Assembly: GCF_049977365.1 (NCBI RefSeq)
Contig: NZ_JBNGEN010000013.1
Coordinates: 1-21,811, forward strand
Length of the DNA stretch: 21,811 nt
Source: Brachymonas sp049977365
Lineage (GTDB): Bacteria; Pseudomonadota; Gammaproteobacteria; Burkholderiales; Burkholderiaceae_C
Reading direction: 5' to 3'
The position numbers and the translations under genes are program-made. Shown in pieces: positions 7,298 to 14,585 of this stretch (positions are counted from its first letter, which is position 1; the number at the start of each line of letters is the position of its first letter). Below the pieces are notes generated by a model. The model ran no database searches, was not told the origin of the DNA, and saw nothing but the letters and a program-made list of their open reading frames with translations.

Positions 7298-8059
7298 ATG
7301 GGCACTGTGGCCTCCCCCGACGCTTCCGTCATGCTCATCACCGGCGCGAGCCGGGGAATAGGGGCCGCCGTGGCCCGGCTTGCGGCTGCCCGGGGCTGGC
7401 GACCGGTGGTGGCGTACCACCGGGATGCAGCGGCAGCTGCGGCCGTGGTGCGAGACATCGCTGACGGCGGCGGCACTGCCTGGGCGCTGCAGGCCGACGT
7501 GTCCCGCGAGGAGGAGGTCCAGCGGCTCTTTGCCGACACCCTGACCCGTGCCGGCAGGCTCGATGCCCTGGTGACGAGTGCCGGACTGGCGCCCGCTGCT
7601 GCGCGGCTCGACGCGCAGGACCTGACCCGCTGGCAGACCCTGTTTGCCGTCAACACGCTGGGCACCATGCTGTGCGCACGCGAGGCCGTGCGCCACATGA
7701 GCACGCGCCATGGCGGCCGGGGCGGTGCCATCGTGCACGTGGGCAGCTCGTCCTCGCGTGGCGGCTCGCCGGGCCGGTATGTGGACTACGCCGCCAGCAA
7801 GGGCGCCATCGACAGCTTCACCGTCGGCCTCGCGCGCGAGGTGGCCGCCGAAGGCGTGCGGGTCAACGCCGTGCGTCCCGGCATCACCGACACCGGCATC
7901 CATCACGACAGCCCCGAAGTCATGGCCCGCCGCCTGCAGGCCGTGCCCCTGGGGCGCATCGGCAGCCCCCGCGAAGTGGCCGAGGCCATCGTCTGGCTGG
8001 CCAGCCCGGCGGCCAGCTATGTCACGGGCCATCTGCTCGACGTGGCCGGCGGCGTGTAG
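7298..8059 (+). CDS. Short-chain dehydrogenase/reductase (FabG-like SDR)
   Basis: 253 residues, classical SDR. Rossmann motif TGASRGIG is at residues 15-22, with ADVS (67-70), a VTSAG in place of the usual NNAG (92-96), and the tetrad N119, S151, Y164, K168 (YAASK). The substrate-loop region RPGITDTGIH and the end YVTGHLLDVAGG are typical. The Rossmann region after the second strand reads YHRDA, which favours NADP(H), by analogy. The substrate is unknown: such proteins reduce carbonyls on acyl-ACPs, sugars or xenobiotics. It starts 5 bases after the amgK stop, so the two are very likely co-transcribed, and it occupies the place where murU is often found. A sugar-linked role would be speculation. 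Confidence 0.88.
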   Translation: MGTVASPDASVMLITGASRGIGAAVARLAAARGWRPVVAYHRDAAAAAAVVRDIADGGGTAWALQADVSREEEVQRLFADTLTRAGRLDALVTSAGLAPAAARLDAQDLTRWQTLFAVNTLGTMLCAREAVRHMSTRHGGRGGAIVHVGSSSSRGGSPGRYVDYAASKGAIDSFTVGLAREVAAEGVRVNAVRPGITDTGIHHDSPEVMARRLQAVPLGRIGSPREVAEAIVWLASPAASYVTGHLLDVAGGV

Positions 8060-8109
8060 CGCGCCGATGCGGCACATTTCCTGATCCTTCCCTTTTCGAC
8101 AGACCTGCC

Positions 8110-8928
8110 ATGCCTGCCCGCTTCCATTGCCCCGTGCCGCTCGTGAGCGGCGAGGAAATCAGCCTGCCCCCCGGAACCGCCCGCCACGTGCAGGTGCTGC
8201 GCCTGCAGCCGGGAGATGCCATCGTGCTCTTTCATGGCGGGCTGACCCTCGACATCGACGGGCTCCCCGTGCCCGGTGCGGATGCACCGGCCTGTGCACA
8301 GGGCGCCTTTGAGGCCACCATCACCCGCATGGGGCGCAGCGAGGTCCTCGTTCAGATCGGGGCCTGCCATGCCGCGCTGCCTTCCTCCGCCCCTGCCCCC
8401 GAAGTGCATCTGGCCGCAGGCATGCCTGCCAACGACCGCATGGACTGGCTGGTCGAGAAGGCCACCGAGCTCGGGGTGTCCGGCATCCAGCCGCTCATGA
8501 CCGCGCGCGGCGTGCTGCGTCTCAAGGGCGAGCGCGCCACGCGGCGACAGGCCCACTGGCAGGGCGTGGCGGTGGCCGCCAGCGAGCAGTCGGGGCGGCT
8601 GTCGGTGCCGCCGGTCTGGGGCGTGCGCGATCTGCAGGACGCACTGGCCCCGGCGGCAGGTTCGGGCGGCGGAGATGCAGCAGCGCTGCTCCCCCTGCGC
8701 CTCGTGCTGTCGCTCGCTGCCGGCGCGCAGCCCCTGCATGTGCGCACGGCGGCCCTGGAGGCGAACCGCGCGGTGTGGCTGCTCTCCGGTCCCGAAGGAG
8801 GCCTGGCCCCCGAAGAGGAAGCTGCCGCCCTGCAGCAGGGCTGGCTGCCCGTCACGCTCGGAAACCGGGTGCTCCGCTCCGAGACCGCCCCTCTGGCGGC
8901 CCTGGCCTATCTGATGCTGCGGGGCTGA
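8110..8928 (+). CDS. rsmE: 16S rRNA (uracil(1498)-N3)-methyltransferase RsmE
   Basis: It methylates N3 of U1498 in the 30S decoding region with S-adenosylmethionine. 272 residues, slightly longer than the usual 240-250 because of Ala/Gly-rich insertions at about 55-65 and 180-195. Seen: an N-terminal PUA-like part (HVQVLRLQPGDAIVLFHG), then the SPOUT domain with KATELGVSGIQPL (117-129), EQSGR (159-163), LLSGPEGGL (225-232) and the trefoil-knot LGNRVLRSETAPLAALAYL (250-268). It is 50 bases downstream of the SDR gene in the same direction, so it may belong to the amgK operon. No clear terminator with a plus-strand T tract follows. Confidence 0.95.
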   Translation: MPARFHCPVPLVSGEEISLPPGTARHVQVLRLQPGDAIVLFHGGLTLDIDGLPVPGADAPACAQGAFEATITRMGRSEVLVQIGACHAALPSSAPAPEVHLAAGMPANDRMDWLVEKATELGVSGIQPLMTARGVLRLKGERATRRQAHWQGVAVAASEQSGRLSVPPVWGVRDLQDALAPAAGSGGGDAAALLPLRLVLSLAAGAQPLHVRTAALEANRAVWLLSGPEGGLAPEEEAAALQQGWLPVTLGNRVLRSETAPLAALAYLMLRG

Positions 8929-9033
8929 GGGCGCTGCCGGGATCTGTGAAAGGCCAGCGGGGCCGGTACGGGGCGTTGCGCTGCCTCTGGCAGAGCCCCA
9001 TCTTCTTTTTCCACTCGGTCTTGGACGGGCAAC

Positions 9034-9059
9034 AAAAAACCCACCGCATGGGGTGGGTT
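9034..9059 (-). terminator. Rho-independent terminator of the YdcH-like gene
   Basis: A perfect 8-bp stem (AACCCACC 9038-9045, GGTGGGTT 9052-9059) with a 6-base loop. On the minus strand it ends in a run of six T. It follows the minus-strand YdcH-like gene and may also slow plus-strand transcription out of rsmE. Confidence 0.8.
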
Positions 9060-9111
9060 CTCGGTGCAGAAGGACAGCGTCCGGGGAGTGCCCGGCCCGC
9101 GGCCCGTCTGG

Positions 9112-9333
9112 TCATGCCTTGCCGGCAGCCTTGCGCAGGATTTCGTACAGCTCGTCCTTGAGCTGCAGCTTTTCCTTCTTGAGGTTTTCGATGTCGGCAC
9201 CGGTCTGACCAGCAGGATCGGCTTCGATATTCTTGATCTTCTGGTCGAGTTCGTTGTGCTTGTCGAACAGGCGCTCGAAACGGGCGTCTTCGGTCTTGAG
9301 CTTGGTGATCAGGTCGCGGTATTCTGGAAACAT
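9112..9333 (-). CDS. YdcH/DUF465-family small coiled-coil protein
   Basis: 73 residues: FPEYRDLITKLKTEDARFE, then LFDKHNELDQKIKNIE and LKKEKLQLKDELYEILRK. This is the DUF465 (YdcH) pattern: a short, highly charged, almost wholly helical protein with heptad-like spacing of Leu/Ile, predicted to form a coiled coil. Its function is unknown in the family. A GGGA-type ribosome site lies just upstream of the ATG, and a strong terminator follows 50 bases after the stop, so it is probably a monocistronic unit. No signal peptide, so cytoplasmic. Confidence 0.85.
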   Translation of the reverse strand: MFPEYRDLITKLKTEDARFERLFDKHNELDQKIKNIEADPAGQTGADIENLKKEKLQLKDELYEILRKAAGKA

Positions 9334-9458
9334 GGTTTTCCCTTGTCACGGTGGGGAGTCTAAAAGGGCCAACAGAGCCCTTGCATCAAGTATAAGCGAC
9401 GCACTGGAACCTCCGCATGCGCCAGCCAGCCCCCTGCCGGCGTGATGGTGGCTCAGGC

Positions 9459-9626
9459 TCAGGTGCGCAGCTGAGGTTTTTGCTGTTCGGCTGCGGCGCG
9501 GTCCTCGGCAATGTGCCGGCGCACGAACTTGTAGATGAACACAGCCATCACGATGATGAAAGCGATGGTAAAGAGGGACAGCAGCCCAATATCCGTACTA
9601 AACAGTTCACGCATCAGGACATCCAT
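9459..9626 (-). CDS. DUF3149-like 55-residue single-span membrane protein
   Basis: A short gene easily missed by length cut-offs. It encodes 55 residues: MDVLMRELFSTDIGLLSLF, one hydrophobic helix (about 14-33, LLSLFTIAFIIVMAVFIYKF), then a basic/charged tail (RRHIAEDRAAAEQQK). The opening (a hydrophobic stretch after ELFSTDIGLLSL) matches the DUF3149 family of tiny proteobacterial membrane proteins, whose function is unknown. A perfect AAGGAG stands 7 bases before the ATG, which strongly supports translation. Topology by the positive-inside rule puts the tail in the cytoplasm. An FNR-type palindrome lies 66-79 bases upstream (9692-9705). Confidence 0.78.
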   Translation of the reverse strand: MDVLMRELFSTDIGLLSLFTIAFIIVMAVFIYKFVRRHIAEDRAAAEQQKPQLRT

Positions 9627-9691
9627 CGCCAACTCCTTGCAGGTTACTTATAGAAACATGTCGATTAGGCACTGGCTGCGGGATGTGACTT

Positions 9692-9705
9692 TTGACCTGA
9701 ATCAA
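9692..9705. promoter_or_regulatory. FNR/Anr-type operator between DUF3149 and yidB-like genes
   Basis: TTGAC-CTGA-ATCAA matches the FNR consensus TTGAT-N4-ATCAA at 9 of 10 fixed positions. It lies in the divergent gap, about 72 bases (centre) before the DUF3149 ATG and about 168 before the yidB-like ATG. Activation at -41.5 would place a minus-strand start near 9657. The -10 there (around CTAATC) is poor. Confidence 0.45.
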
Positions 9706-9726
9706 AGACATTCGAATATGATGAAT

Positions 9727-9756
9727 TGATGCCTGCCGCGGGGGATAGGGTACATT
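9727..9756 (+). promoter_or_regulatory. Possible sigma-70 promoter for yidB-like gene
   Basis: TTGATG (9727-9732), 18-base spacer, TACATT (9751-9756); each hexamer is 4 of 6. The expected start near 9763 would put the FNR-type site about 64 bases upstream, a class I activator position. Confidence 0.3.
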
Positions 9757-9866
9757 TTCATCGCTGTTCATTCTGGCGGCGCGTGTCCGGCCCACGGCCG
9801 AGACATCAAGGCTCGCTACCGGAAGACAGTTCTCTTCTTCACTTTTCTTTGCACAAGGAGCATCCC

Positions 9867-10337
9867 ATGGGACTGCTGGATTCGGTACTGGGCGCCGCCC
9901 TCAACAGTCAGAACAACGGCCAGGGAGGGCTGCTCGGCAGTCTGGGTGGCCTGCTCGGGGGCGGCAGCCAGGAGCAGAGCGCGGGCCTGCTCAGTGGGCT
10001 GCTCAATCAGGTCGGCGGGCTCAATGGCCTGCAGGAGCTCATGGGCAAGGCCGGTCTGGGTGAACAGGTCAGCTCCTGGATCGGCAACGGCCAGAACCTG
10101 CCCGTGAGCGCAGAGCAGATTCAGTCCGCACTGGGTTCGGGCGTGGTGAGCTCTCTTGCCGGCAAGCTGGGACTCGATGCATCGCAGGCCTCGGGCATGC
10201 TGGCCCAGGTGCTGCCCGATCTGGTCAACCATCTCACTCCCCAGGGGCAGGTGACGGAAGGCGCCGCTGCCAGCGGGCAGCTCGATGCCTCCAGCCTCGT
10301 GGGCATGCTGGGTGGCCTGCTGGGCGGCCATCGCTGA
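9867..10337 (+). CDS. YidB/DUF937-family protein
   Basis: 156 residues, rich in Gly, Leu, Ser and Gln. It begins MGLLDSVLGAALNSQN, followed by Gly-Leu repeats (GLLGSLGGLLGGGSQ, GLLSGLLNQVGGLNGLQEL). Then comes the DUF937 core: FxE-like KAGLGEQVSSWIGNGQN, then VSAEQIQSALG, VVSSLAGKLGLDASQASG and LAQVLPDLVNHLTPQGQV. E. coli YidB is the reference; the biochemical role is unknown. No signal peptide or membrane span. AAGGAG at 9855-9860 supports this ATG; the longer reading upstream in frame is not plausible. The repeated GLLG units give a low-complexity N-terminus. Confidence 0.85.
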   Translation: MGLLDSVLGAALNSQNNGQGGLLGSLGGLLGGGSQEQSAGLLSGLLNQVGGLNGLQELMGKAGLGEQVSSWIGNGQNLPVSAEQIQSALGSGVVSSLAGKLGLDASQASGMLAQVLPDLVNHLTPQGQVTEGAAASGQLDASSLVGMLGGLLGGHR

Positions 10338-10404
10338 CCCCGGACAGAGCGGGGGCCGGCAAGAGGGGTGATACTCGGATCATTCCGATCCCACGAGTTG
10401 CCAG

Positions 10405-10860
10405 ATGACTGCCCCTGCTGCCTCCCCCTCTTTCCCTTCCTCCTTCACGCCGGACGCACAGCCCGGGTATGCCGGTGACGTGTCGCCCGAACAGGCCTGG
10501 GCCTGGGTGCAGGCGGGCTCGGCCGTGCTGGTCGATGTGCGCACCGATGCCGAGCGCGACTGGGTGGGGCAGGTGCCCGGCGCCGTCCCCCTGAGCTGGA
10601 AGATCTATCCCGGCATGGAGCTCAATGCCGGGTTCGATGCCGGCATTGCAGCCGTGGCCCGGGCCCATCCGGGATGCCGGCTGCTGTTTCTGTGCCGCAG
10701 TGGCGTGCGCTCGGTGGCAGCCGCCACCCGCGCCACCGAGCTGGGGCTGTCGCCATGCTTCAATGTGCTCGAAGGCTTCGAAGGGGGGCTGGATGCCGAG
10801 GGGCATCGGGGCACGCAGGGCGGCTGGCGCCACCATGGCCTGCCCTGGGTGCAGGGCTGA
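10405..10860 (+). CDS. Single-domain rhodanese (sulfurtransferase)
   Basis: 151 residues. A Pro/Ser-rich leader of about 22 residues precedes one rhodanese domain. Seen: VLVDVRTDAERDWVGQVPGAVPL (41-63), with the CH2A-type Asp-Val-Arg and the Gly-x-Val-Pro-Gly-Ala turn. The active-site loop CRSGVRS has the persulphide-forming C97, and the domain ends NVLEGFEGGLD. A six-residue loop starting with Cys is typical of sulfur transferases rather than Cdc25-like phosphatases. The sulphur acceptor is unknown. It lies 67 bases after the yidB-like stop, in the same direction, with a small inverted repeat (TCGGA/TCCGA, 10375-10388) in the gap. It converges on the aminotransferase gene. Confidence 0.88.
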   Translation: MTAPAASPSFPSSFTPDAQPGYAGDVSPEQAWAWVQAGSAVLVDVRTDAERDWVGQVPGAVPLSWKIYPGMELNAGFDAGIAAVARAHPGCRLLFLCRSGVRSVAAATRATELGLSPCFNVLEGFEGGLDAEGHRGTQGGWRHHGLPWVQG

Positions 10861-10873
10861 GGCGGAGACACGG

Positions 10874-10891
10874 CAGGCCCGTGCGGGCCTG
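10874..10891. terminator. GC-rich hairpin between convergent genes
   Basis: CAGGCCC, loop GTGC, GGGCCTG: a perfect 7-bp stem just after the rhodanese stop and before the 3' end of the aminotransferase gene. No T tract on either side, so termination activity is uncertain. Confidence 0.4.
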
Positions 10892-10905
10892 ACCTGCGCG
10901 CGGCA

Positions 10906-11799
10906 TCAGGCCGGGGTGTCGGCTCCGCTGCGGGCCCAGGCACGGTAGGCGGCCTGCAGCCGCAGGGCCACGGGGCCCGGAACACCGGCGCCCACGGGCT
11001 GGTCGTCGAGCTGCACGACGGCAAGCACTTCCTTGGAGGCCGAGGTGAGCAGCACCTCGTCGGCCGTCAGCACTTCCTCGCGGGACACAGGGCGCAGCTC
11101 GAAGCCGATGCCCAGCGCGGCGCACAGGGTGTCAAGCACGCCGTAGCGGATGCCTTCCAGCGAAAGGTGGCTGCGCGGCACGCCGATGACGGTGCCCTGC
11201 TTGACGATCCAGACGTTGCTGGCGGCAGCTTCGCTGAGCATGTCGTGGCGGAACATGACCGTCTCGGTGGCACCCACGCGGTGGCTCAGGTCACGGGCCA
11301 GAATGGCCCCCATCAGGCTGATGCTCTTGACATGCGCCATCTCCCAGCGGAAGTCGTCGGCCGTGACGCAGCGCACGCCATGCTGCACCATCTCGTCCGA
11401 CGGCGGGGTCCAGCGGTTGGCGTAGGCGAACACCGAGGGGGAGAGCGTGGGGTCGATCACATGGTCGCGCACGGCCACGCCCCGCGTGACCTGCAGGTAC
11501 ACCGTCTGGTCGAACTGCTCCGGGGTCAGCCCCAGCTGGGCACCGAGCTGCTCCACGAGCTGGCAGACCATGGTGCGCCATTCGGCCGGGGTATGGGGGT
11601 TGCGCATGAGTACGGCGCTGAGCGAGCGCTCCAGCCGGGCCAGATGCTGCTCCAGCCGGAAGGGCTTGCCGCCGTAGAACGGCACTACCTCGTAGATGCC
11701 GTCCCCGAAGATGAATCCTCGGTCGAAGACGCTGACGGTGGCCTGGTCGGTCGTGGTGTAGCGGCCATTGAGATGGCAGGGCAGGGCAGGGAGGCTCAT
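10906..11799 (-). CDS. PLP fold-type IV aminotransferase, D-amino-acid aminotransferase-like
   Basis: 297 residues, class IV aminotransferase (D-alanine/branched-chain/aminodeoxychorismate lyase superfamily). Seen: SVFDRGFIFGDGIYEVVPFY (23-42), RLEQHLARLERSL (48-60), the PLP lysine K158 in HVKSISLMGAILAR, SEAAASNVW (189-197) for the cofactor, and the C-terminal LTSASKEVLAVVQLDD. The YTTTDQATVSVFDRGF opening and the TRGVAVRDH segment resemble proteobacterial D-amino-acid transaminases, which interconvert D-alanine and D-glutamate with 2-oxo acids, possibly supplying or recycling peptidoglycan D-amino acids. Branched-chain or ADC-lyase activity cannot be excluded. No strong Shine-Dalgarno. A TATCAT on the minus strand (11923-11928) could be its -10. 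Convergent with the rhodanese gene. Confidence 0.85.
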   Translation of the reverse strand: MSLPALPCHLNGRYTTTDQATVSVFDRGFIFGDGIYEVVPFYGGKPFRLEQHLARLERSLSAVLMRNPHTPAEWRTMVCQLVEQLGAQLGLTPEQFDQTVYLQVTRGVAVRDHVIDPTLSPSVFAYANRWTPPSDEMVQHGVRCVTADDFRWEMAHVKSISLMGAILARDLSHRVGATETVMFRHDMLSEAAASNVWIVKQGTVIGVPRSHLSLEGIRYGVLDTLCAALGIGFELRPVSREEVLTADEVLLTSASKEVLAVVQLDDQPVGAGVPGPVALRLQAAYRAWARSGADTPA

Positions 11800-12270
11800 G
11801 GGCGCATGCTTTCATGACAGGTGCGGACACGGCATCGCGTCGGCCGGGCAGCGCATGGCGTGCCGGTGCACGACCTCTGCTCTCCGGTCACGGCAGGGAT
11901 GCCACGAAGAAAAGCCGGATTCATGATACTGCGCGTCCTTCCTGCTGCGTGCAGTGGCGCGGGGGCGGAGCCGGATCGGCCTGCAGGTGTGGCCGGGGCG
12001 CGACCACGGAATCGTGCAGGGCAGGCGCGGACTTGGGGCGCCATGCACCGGAATGCGTCGTGCTGGACATGCAGGGGAGCTGGCTGAGGGTGCGGTGCTG
12101 CCAGCGCAGGAGGCGGGCTTCCGGCGAGGAAGCGTGGCAGGGGTGCACCTGCCGGCGGGGCTGGCGTGTTTTTTGCTTGGGTCTGCATGGCCTCCGCCTT
12201 TCGCCTTATCCCGGAAACGGCGGAGTCTGCCGGCATCCTTCCCTTACCGACCGATCCAGGAGCCTCGCCC
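11800..12270. other. 470-base gene-free region upstream of gltI
   Basis: All frames here give low-quality reading and I see no gene. It must hold the promoters of the divergent aminotransferase and gltI genes. Visible elements are a minus-strand TATCAT (11923-11928), a GTGCAC near 12143 and the sigma-54-like box at 12162. Its length would suit bound enhancer proteins, but no clear paired activator site was found. Confidence 0.5.
12162..12177 (+). promoter_or_regulatory. Sigma-54-like -24/-12 promoter of gltI
   Basis: TGGCGTG, four T, TTGCT: GG (12163-12164) and GC (12175-12176) are ten bases apart as RpoN requires. The predicted start near 12187 gives a leader of about 85 bases before the gltI ATG. 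RpoN control of acidic amino-acid transport is known in pseudomonads. Confidence 0.55.
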
Positions 12271-13179
12271 ATGAAGCGTTTTCCGTTCCCTGCCCGCCGC
12301 GCACTGCGCCCCCTGACCCTCTCCGTGCTGGCTGCCGCCGTCGTGCTGCCGGCCCAGGCGGGGGACACCCTGGCCAAGATTGCCTCGACCGGCAAGATCA
12401 CGGTGGCCTACCGCGAGTCGTCCGTGCCCTTCAGCTACCTTGACGGCACGCGGCCGGTGGGGCTGACCATGGACATGAGCAATGCCATCGTGGCGGCGGT
12501 GCGCAAGCAGCTCAAGCGCCCCGACATCAAGGTCGAGATGCAGGCCGTCACCTCCCAGAACCGCATCCCGCTGCTGACCAACGGCACCATCGATCTGGAG
12601 TGCGGCTCCACCACCAACAATTCGGCCCGTGCCAAGGAGGTGGATTTCGCCATCAACCACTTCTACACCGGCACCCGCCTCGCCGTGAAGGCGCGTTTGG
12701 GCATCCACGGCTATGCCGATCTCAAGGGCAAGGTGGTCGCCGTCACGACGGGCACGACCAACGTGCAGGTCATGCGCAAGTACCTGGTCGACCACCATCT
12801 GGACGCCAAGATGGTCATGGCCAAGGACCATGCCGACGCCTTCCTGATGGTCGAGACCGGGCGTGCTGATGCCTTTGCGATGGACGACGTGCTGCTGTTC
12901 GGCCTGATCGCCAATTCGCGCACCCCGCACGACTACGCCGTGGTGGGTACTCCGCTGCAGGTCGAGCCCTATGCGTGCATGCTCCGCAAGGACGATCCCC
13001 GGTTCAAGACGCTGGTCGACGGCACCATCGGCCACATGATGAAGTCCGGTGAGTTCACCCGGCTCTACACGCGCTGGTTCATGCAGCCCATCCCGCCGCG
13101 CAACGTGCGCATCAACATGCCCATGGGCCCGCAACTCAAGGCCAACCTGCGCAACCTGAGCGACCGTCCGGCCACCTGA
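12271..13179 (+). CDS. gltI: Glutamate/aspartate ABC transporter periplasmic binding protein
   Basis: 302 residues. The signal peptide (1-30) has a basic n-region and LTLSVLAAAVVLPAQA before the cut. The mature part is a family-3 solute-binding protein very like GltI: TLAKIASTGKITVAYRESS, VPFSYLD, SQNRIPLLTNGTIDLECGS, TTNN, then TTGTT (159-163), the AKDHADAF region, MDDVLLFGLIA, YACMLRKDDPRFK, and the closing PIPPRNVRINM. The ESSVPFSY and ECGSTTNN blocks carry the acidic amino-acid binding residues in this family. AGGAG sits 9 bases before the ATG. No permease (GltJ/K) or ATPase (GltL) gene is next to it, so it is an orphan here. A sigma-54-like promoter precedes it. Confidence 0.9.
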   Translation: MKRFPFPARRALRPLTLSVLAAAVVLPAQAGDTLAKIASTGKITVAYRESSVPFSYLDGTRPVGLTMDMSNAIVAAVRKQLKRPDIKVEMQAVTSQNRIPLLTNGTIDLECGSTTNNSARAKEVDFAINHFYTGTRLAVKARLGIHGYADLKGKVVAVTTGTTNVQVMRKYLVDHHLDAKMVMAKDHADAFLMVETGRADAFAMDDVLLFGLIANSRTPHDYAVVGTPLQVEPYACMLRKDDPRFKTLVDGTIGHMMKSGEFTRLYTRWFMQPIPPRNVRINMPMGPQLKANLRNLSDRPAT

Positions 13180-13214
13180 GGCCCCCGGTTGCGGGTCTGC
13201 GCAGCGCATGCGGC

Positions 13215-13220
13215 TACACT
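13215..13220 (+). promoter_or_regulatory. Probable -10 box giving a leaderless M20 mRNA
   Basis: TACACT lies 6 bases before the ATG at 13227, so the natural start of transcription would be the ATG itself. There is no Shine-Dalgarno. The -35 is poor (TTGCGG at 13189 is too far). Confidence 0.35.
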
Positions 13221-13226
13221 GTGACC

Positions 13227-14489
13227 ATGACTGCCCCGCCCTTGCCCCGCCTGGCCATTCCGGCCGAGATTGCCGCGCAGGCCGATGCGCTCGTCGCCCT
13301 GCGGCGTGATCTGCATGCGCACCCCGAGCTGTGCTTCGAGGAATTCCGCACCGCCGACATCGTCGCGCGCCGGCTGGAGGAGTGGGGGCTGGAGGTGCAC
13401 CGGGGGGTCGGTGGCACGGGCGTGGTGGGCGTGCTGCGGCGTGGCCATGCCGCGCGTTCCGTGGGCCTGCGCGCCGACATGGATGCCCTGCCCATGGAGG
13501 AGACCAACACCTTCGCCCATGCGAGCCGGCATCCCGGCCGCATGCACGGCTGCGGGCACGACGGGCATACCGCCATGCTGCTCGGGGCCGCGCAGCATCT
13601 GGCTGCGCACGGCGTTTTTGACGGCACCATCCACTTCGTGTTCCAGCCTGCCGAGGAGGCAGGCGGGGGAGCCGAGGCCATGATGGACGACGGCCTGTTC
13701 ACCCGGTTTCCCATGGAGGCCATCTTTGGCCTGCACAACTGGCCCGGCCTGCCTGCGGGCGACATTGCCGCCTCGCCCGGGGCCGTGATGGCGTCGAGCA
13801 ATGAATTCCGCATCACCCTGCACGGCAAGGGCGGCCACGCCGCCATGCCCCAGGACGCCAACGACCCGGTGCCCGTGGCCTGTCAGCTGGTGCAGGCCTT
13901 CCAGACCATCGTGTCGCGCAACACCCGGCCGCTCGATGCCGCCGTGATTTCGGTCACCATGATCGAGGCGGGCGATGCCACCAACGTCATCCCCGATCGC
14001 TGCACGCTGCAGGGCACCGTGCGCACCTTTGCGCTGGATGTGCTCGATCTGGTCGAGGAGCGCATGCGGCTGCTTACCGAGCATCTGGCCGAGGCCTTCG
14101 GCATGACGGCCACCTTCGAGTTCGAGCGCAACTACCCCCCCACCCTCAACAGCCGCGAGGAGGCCCGCTTCGTGCATGAGCTGGCCACCGAGCTGCTCGG
14201 TCCGCGCCACAGCCACCGGCAGGAGCCGAGCATGGCGGCAGAGGACTTTTCCTTCATGCTGCTGCAGAAGCCGGGGTGCTACTTCTTCCTCGGCAACGGC
14301 GATGGGCAGCACCGCAGTCTGGGGCACGGGGCAGGGCCATGCATGCTGCACAGCGGCAGCTATGACTTCAACGACCGCCTGCTGCCCCAGGGAGCGACCT
14401 TCTGGGTCCGGCTGGCCGAGCGCTGGCTGGCCCGGCCGGCCCCGGTGCCTTCCGCGTCCGACGGAGAGGCCGTCACCGAGGCCCCCTGA
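13227..14489 (+). CDS. M20D-family amidohydrolase (hippurate/N-acyl-amino-acid hydrolase type)
   Basis: 420 residues, a two-metal peptidase-fold amidohydrolase that cuts N-acyl or N-acetyl groups from amino acids. Seen: LRRDLHAHPELCFEEF (25-40), GLRADMDALPMEE (80-92), the metal site RMHGCGHDGHTAMLLGAA (105-122, with C109 and H111), FQPAEEAGGGA (E143/E144), FGLHNWPG (H170), a dimerisation lid with GKGGHAAMPQDANDPV, and the C-terminal ligand region MLHSGSYDFND. Length and motif order fit HipO/AbgA/IAA-amino-acid hydrolase relatives; the acyl group and amino acid are not predictable. A GTG at 13221 is an alternative start. It lies 47 bases after gltI but seems to have its own -10 box. Confidence 0.9.
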   Translation: MTAPPLPRLAIPAEIAAQADALVALRRDLHAHPELCFEEFRTADIVARRLEEWGLEVHRGVGGTGVVGVLRRGHAARSVGLRADMDALPMEETNTFAHASRHPGRMHGCGHDGHTAMLLGAAQHLAAHGVFDGTIHFVFQPAEEAGGGAEAMMDDGLFTRFPMEAIFGLHNWPGLPAGDIAASPGAVMASSNEFRITLHGKGGHAAMPQDANDPVPVACQLVQAFQTIVSRNTRPLDAAVISVTMIEAGDATNVIPDRCTLQGTVRTFALDVLDLVEERMRLLTEHLAEAFGMTATFEFERNYPPTLNSREEARFVHELATELLGPRHSHRQEPSMAAEDFSFMLLQKPGCYFFLGNGDGQHRSLGHGAGPCMLHSGSYDFNDRLLPQGATFWVRLAERWLARPAPVPSASDGEAVTEAP

Positions 14490-14585
14490 CGCGGGAATGC
14501 CTGCGCGCTCTCCTCGTCCTTCCAGGCGCCCATCGATGTCTCGCGTGACGGGCTCCGTTTACCCTTGCATGAATCCCGTCTGCCG

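Noticed and set aside
11814..12443. Possible genes in the 11800-12270 gap on either strand
   Set aside because: Frames overlap the ends of flanking genes, lack ribosome sites and have random composition.
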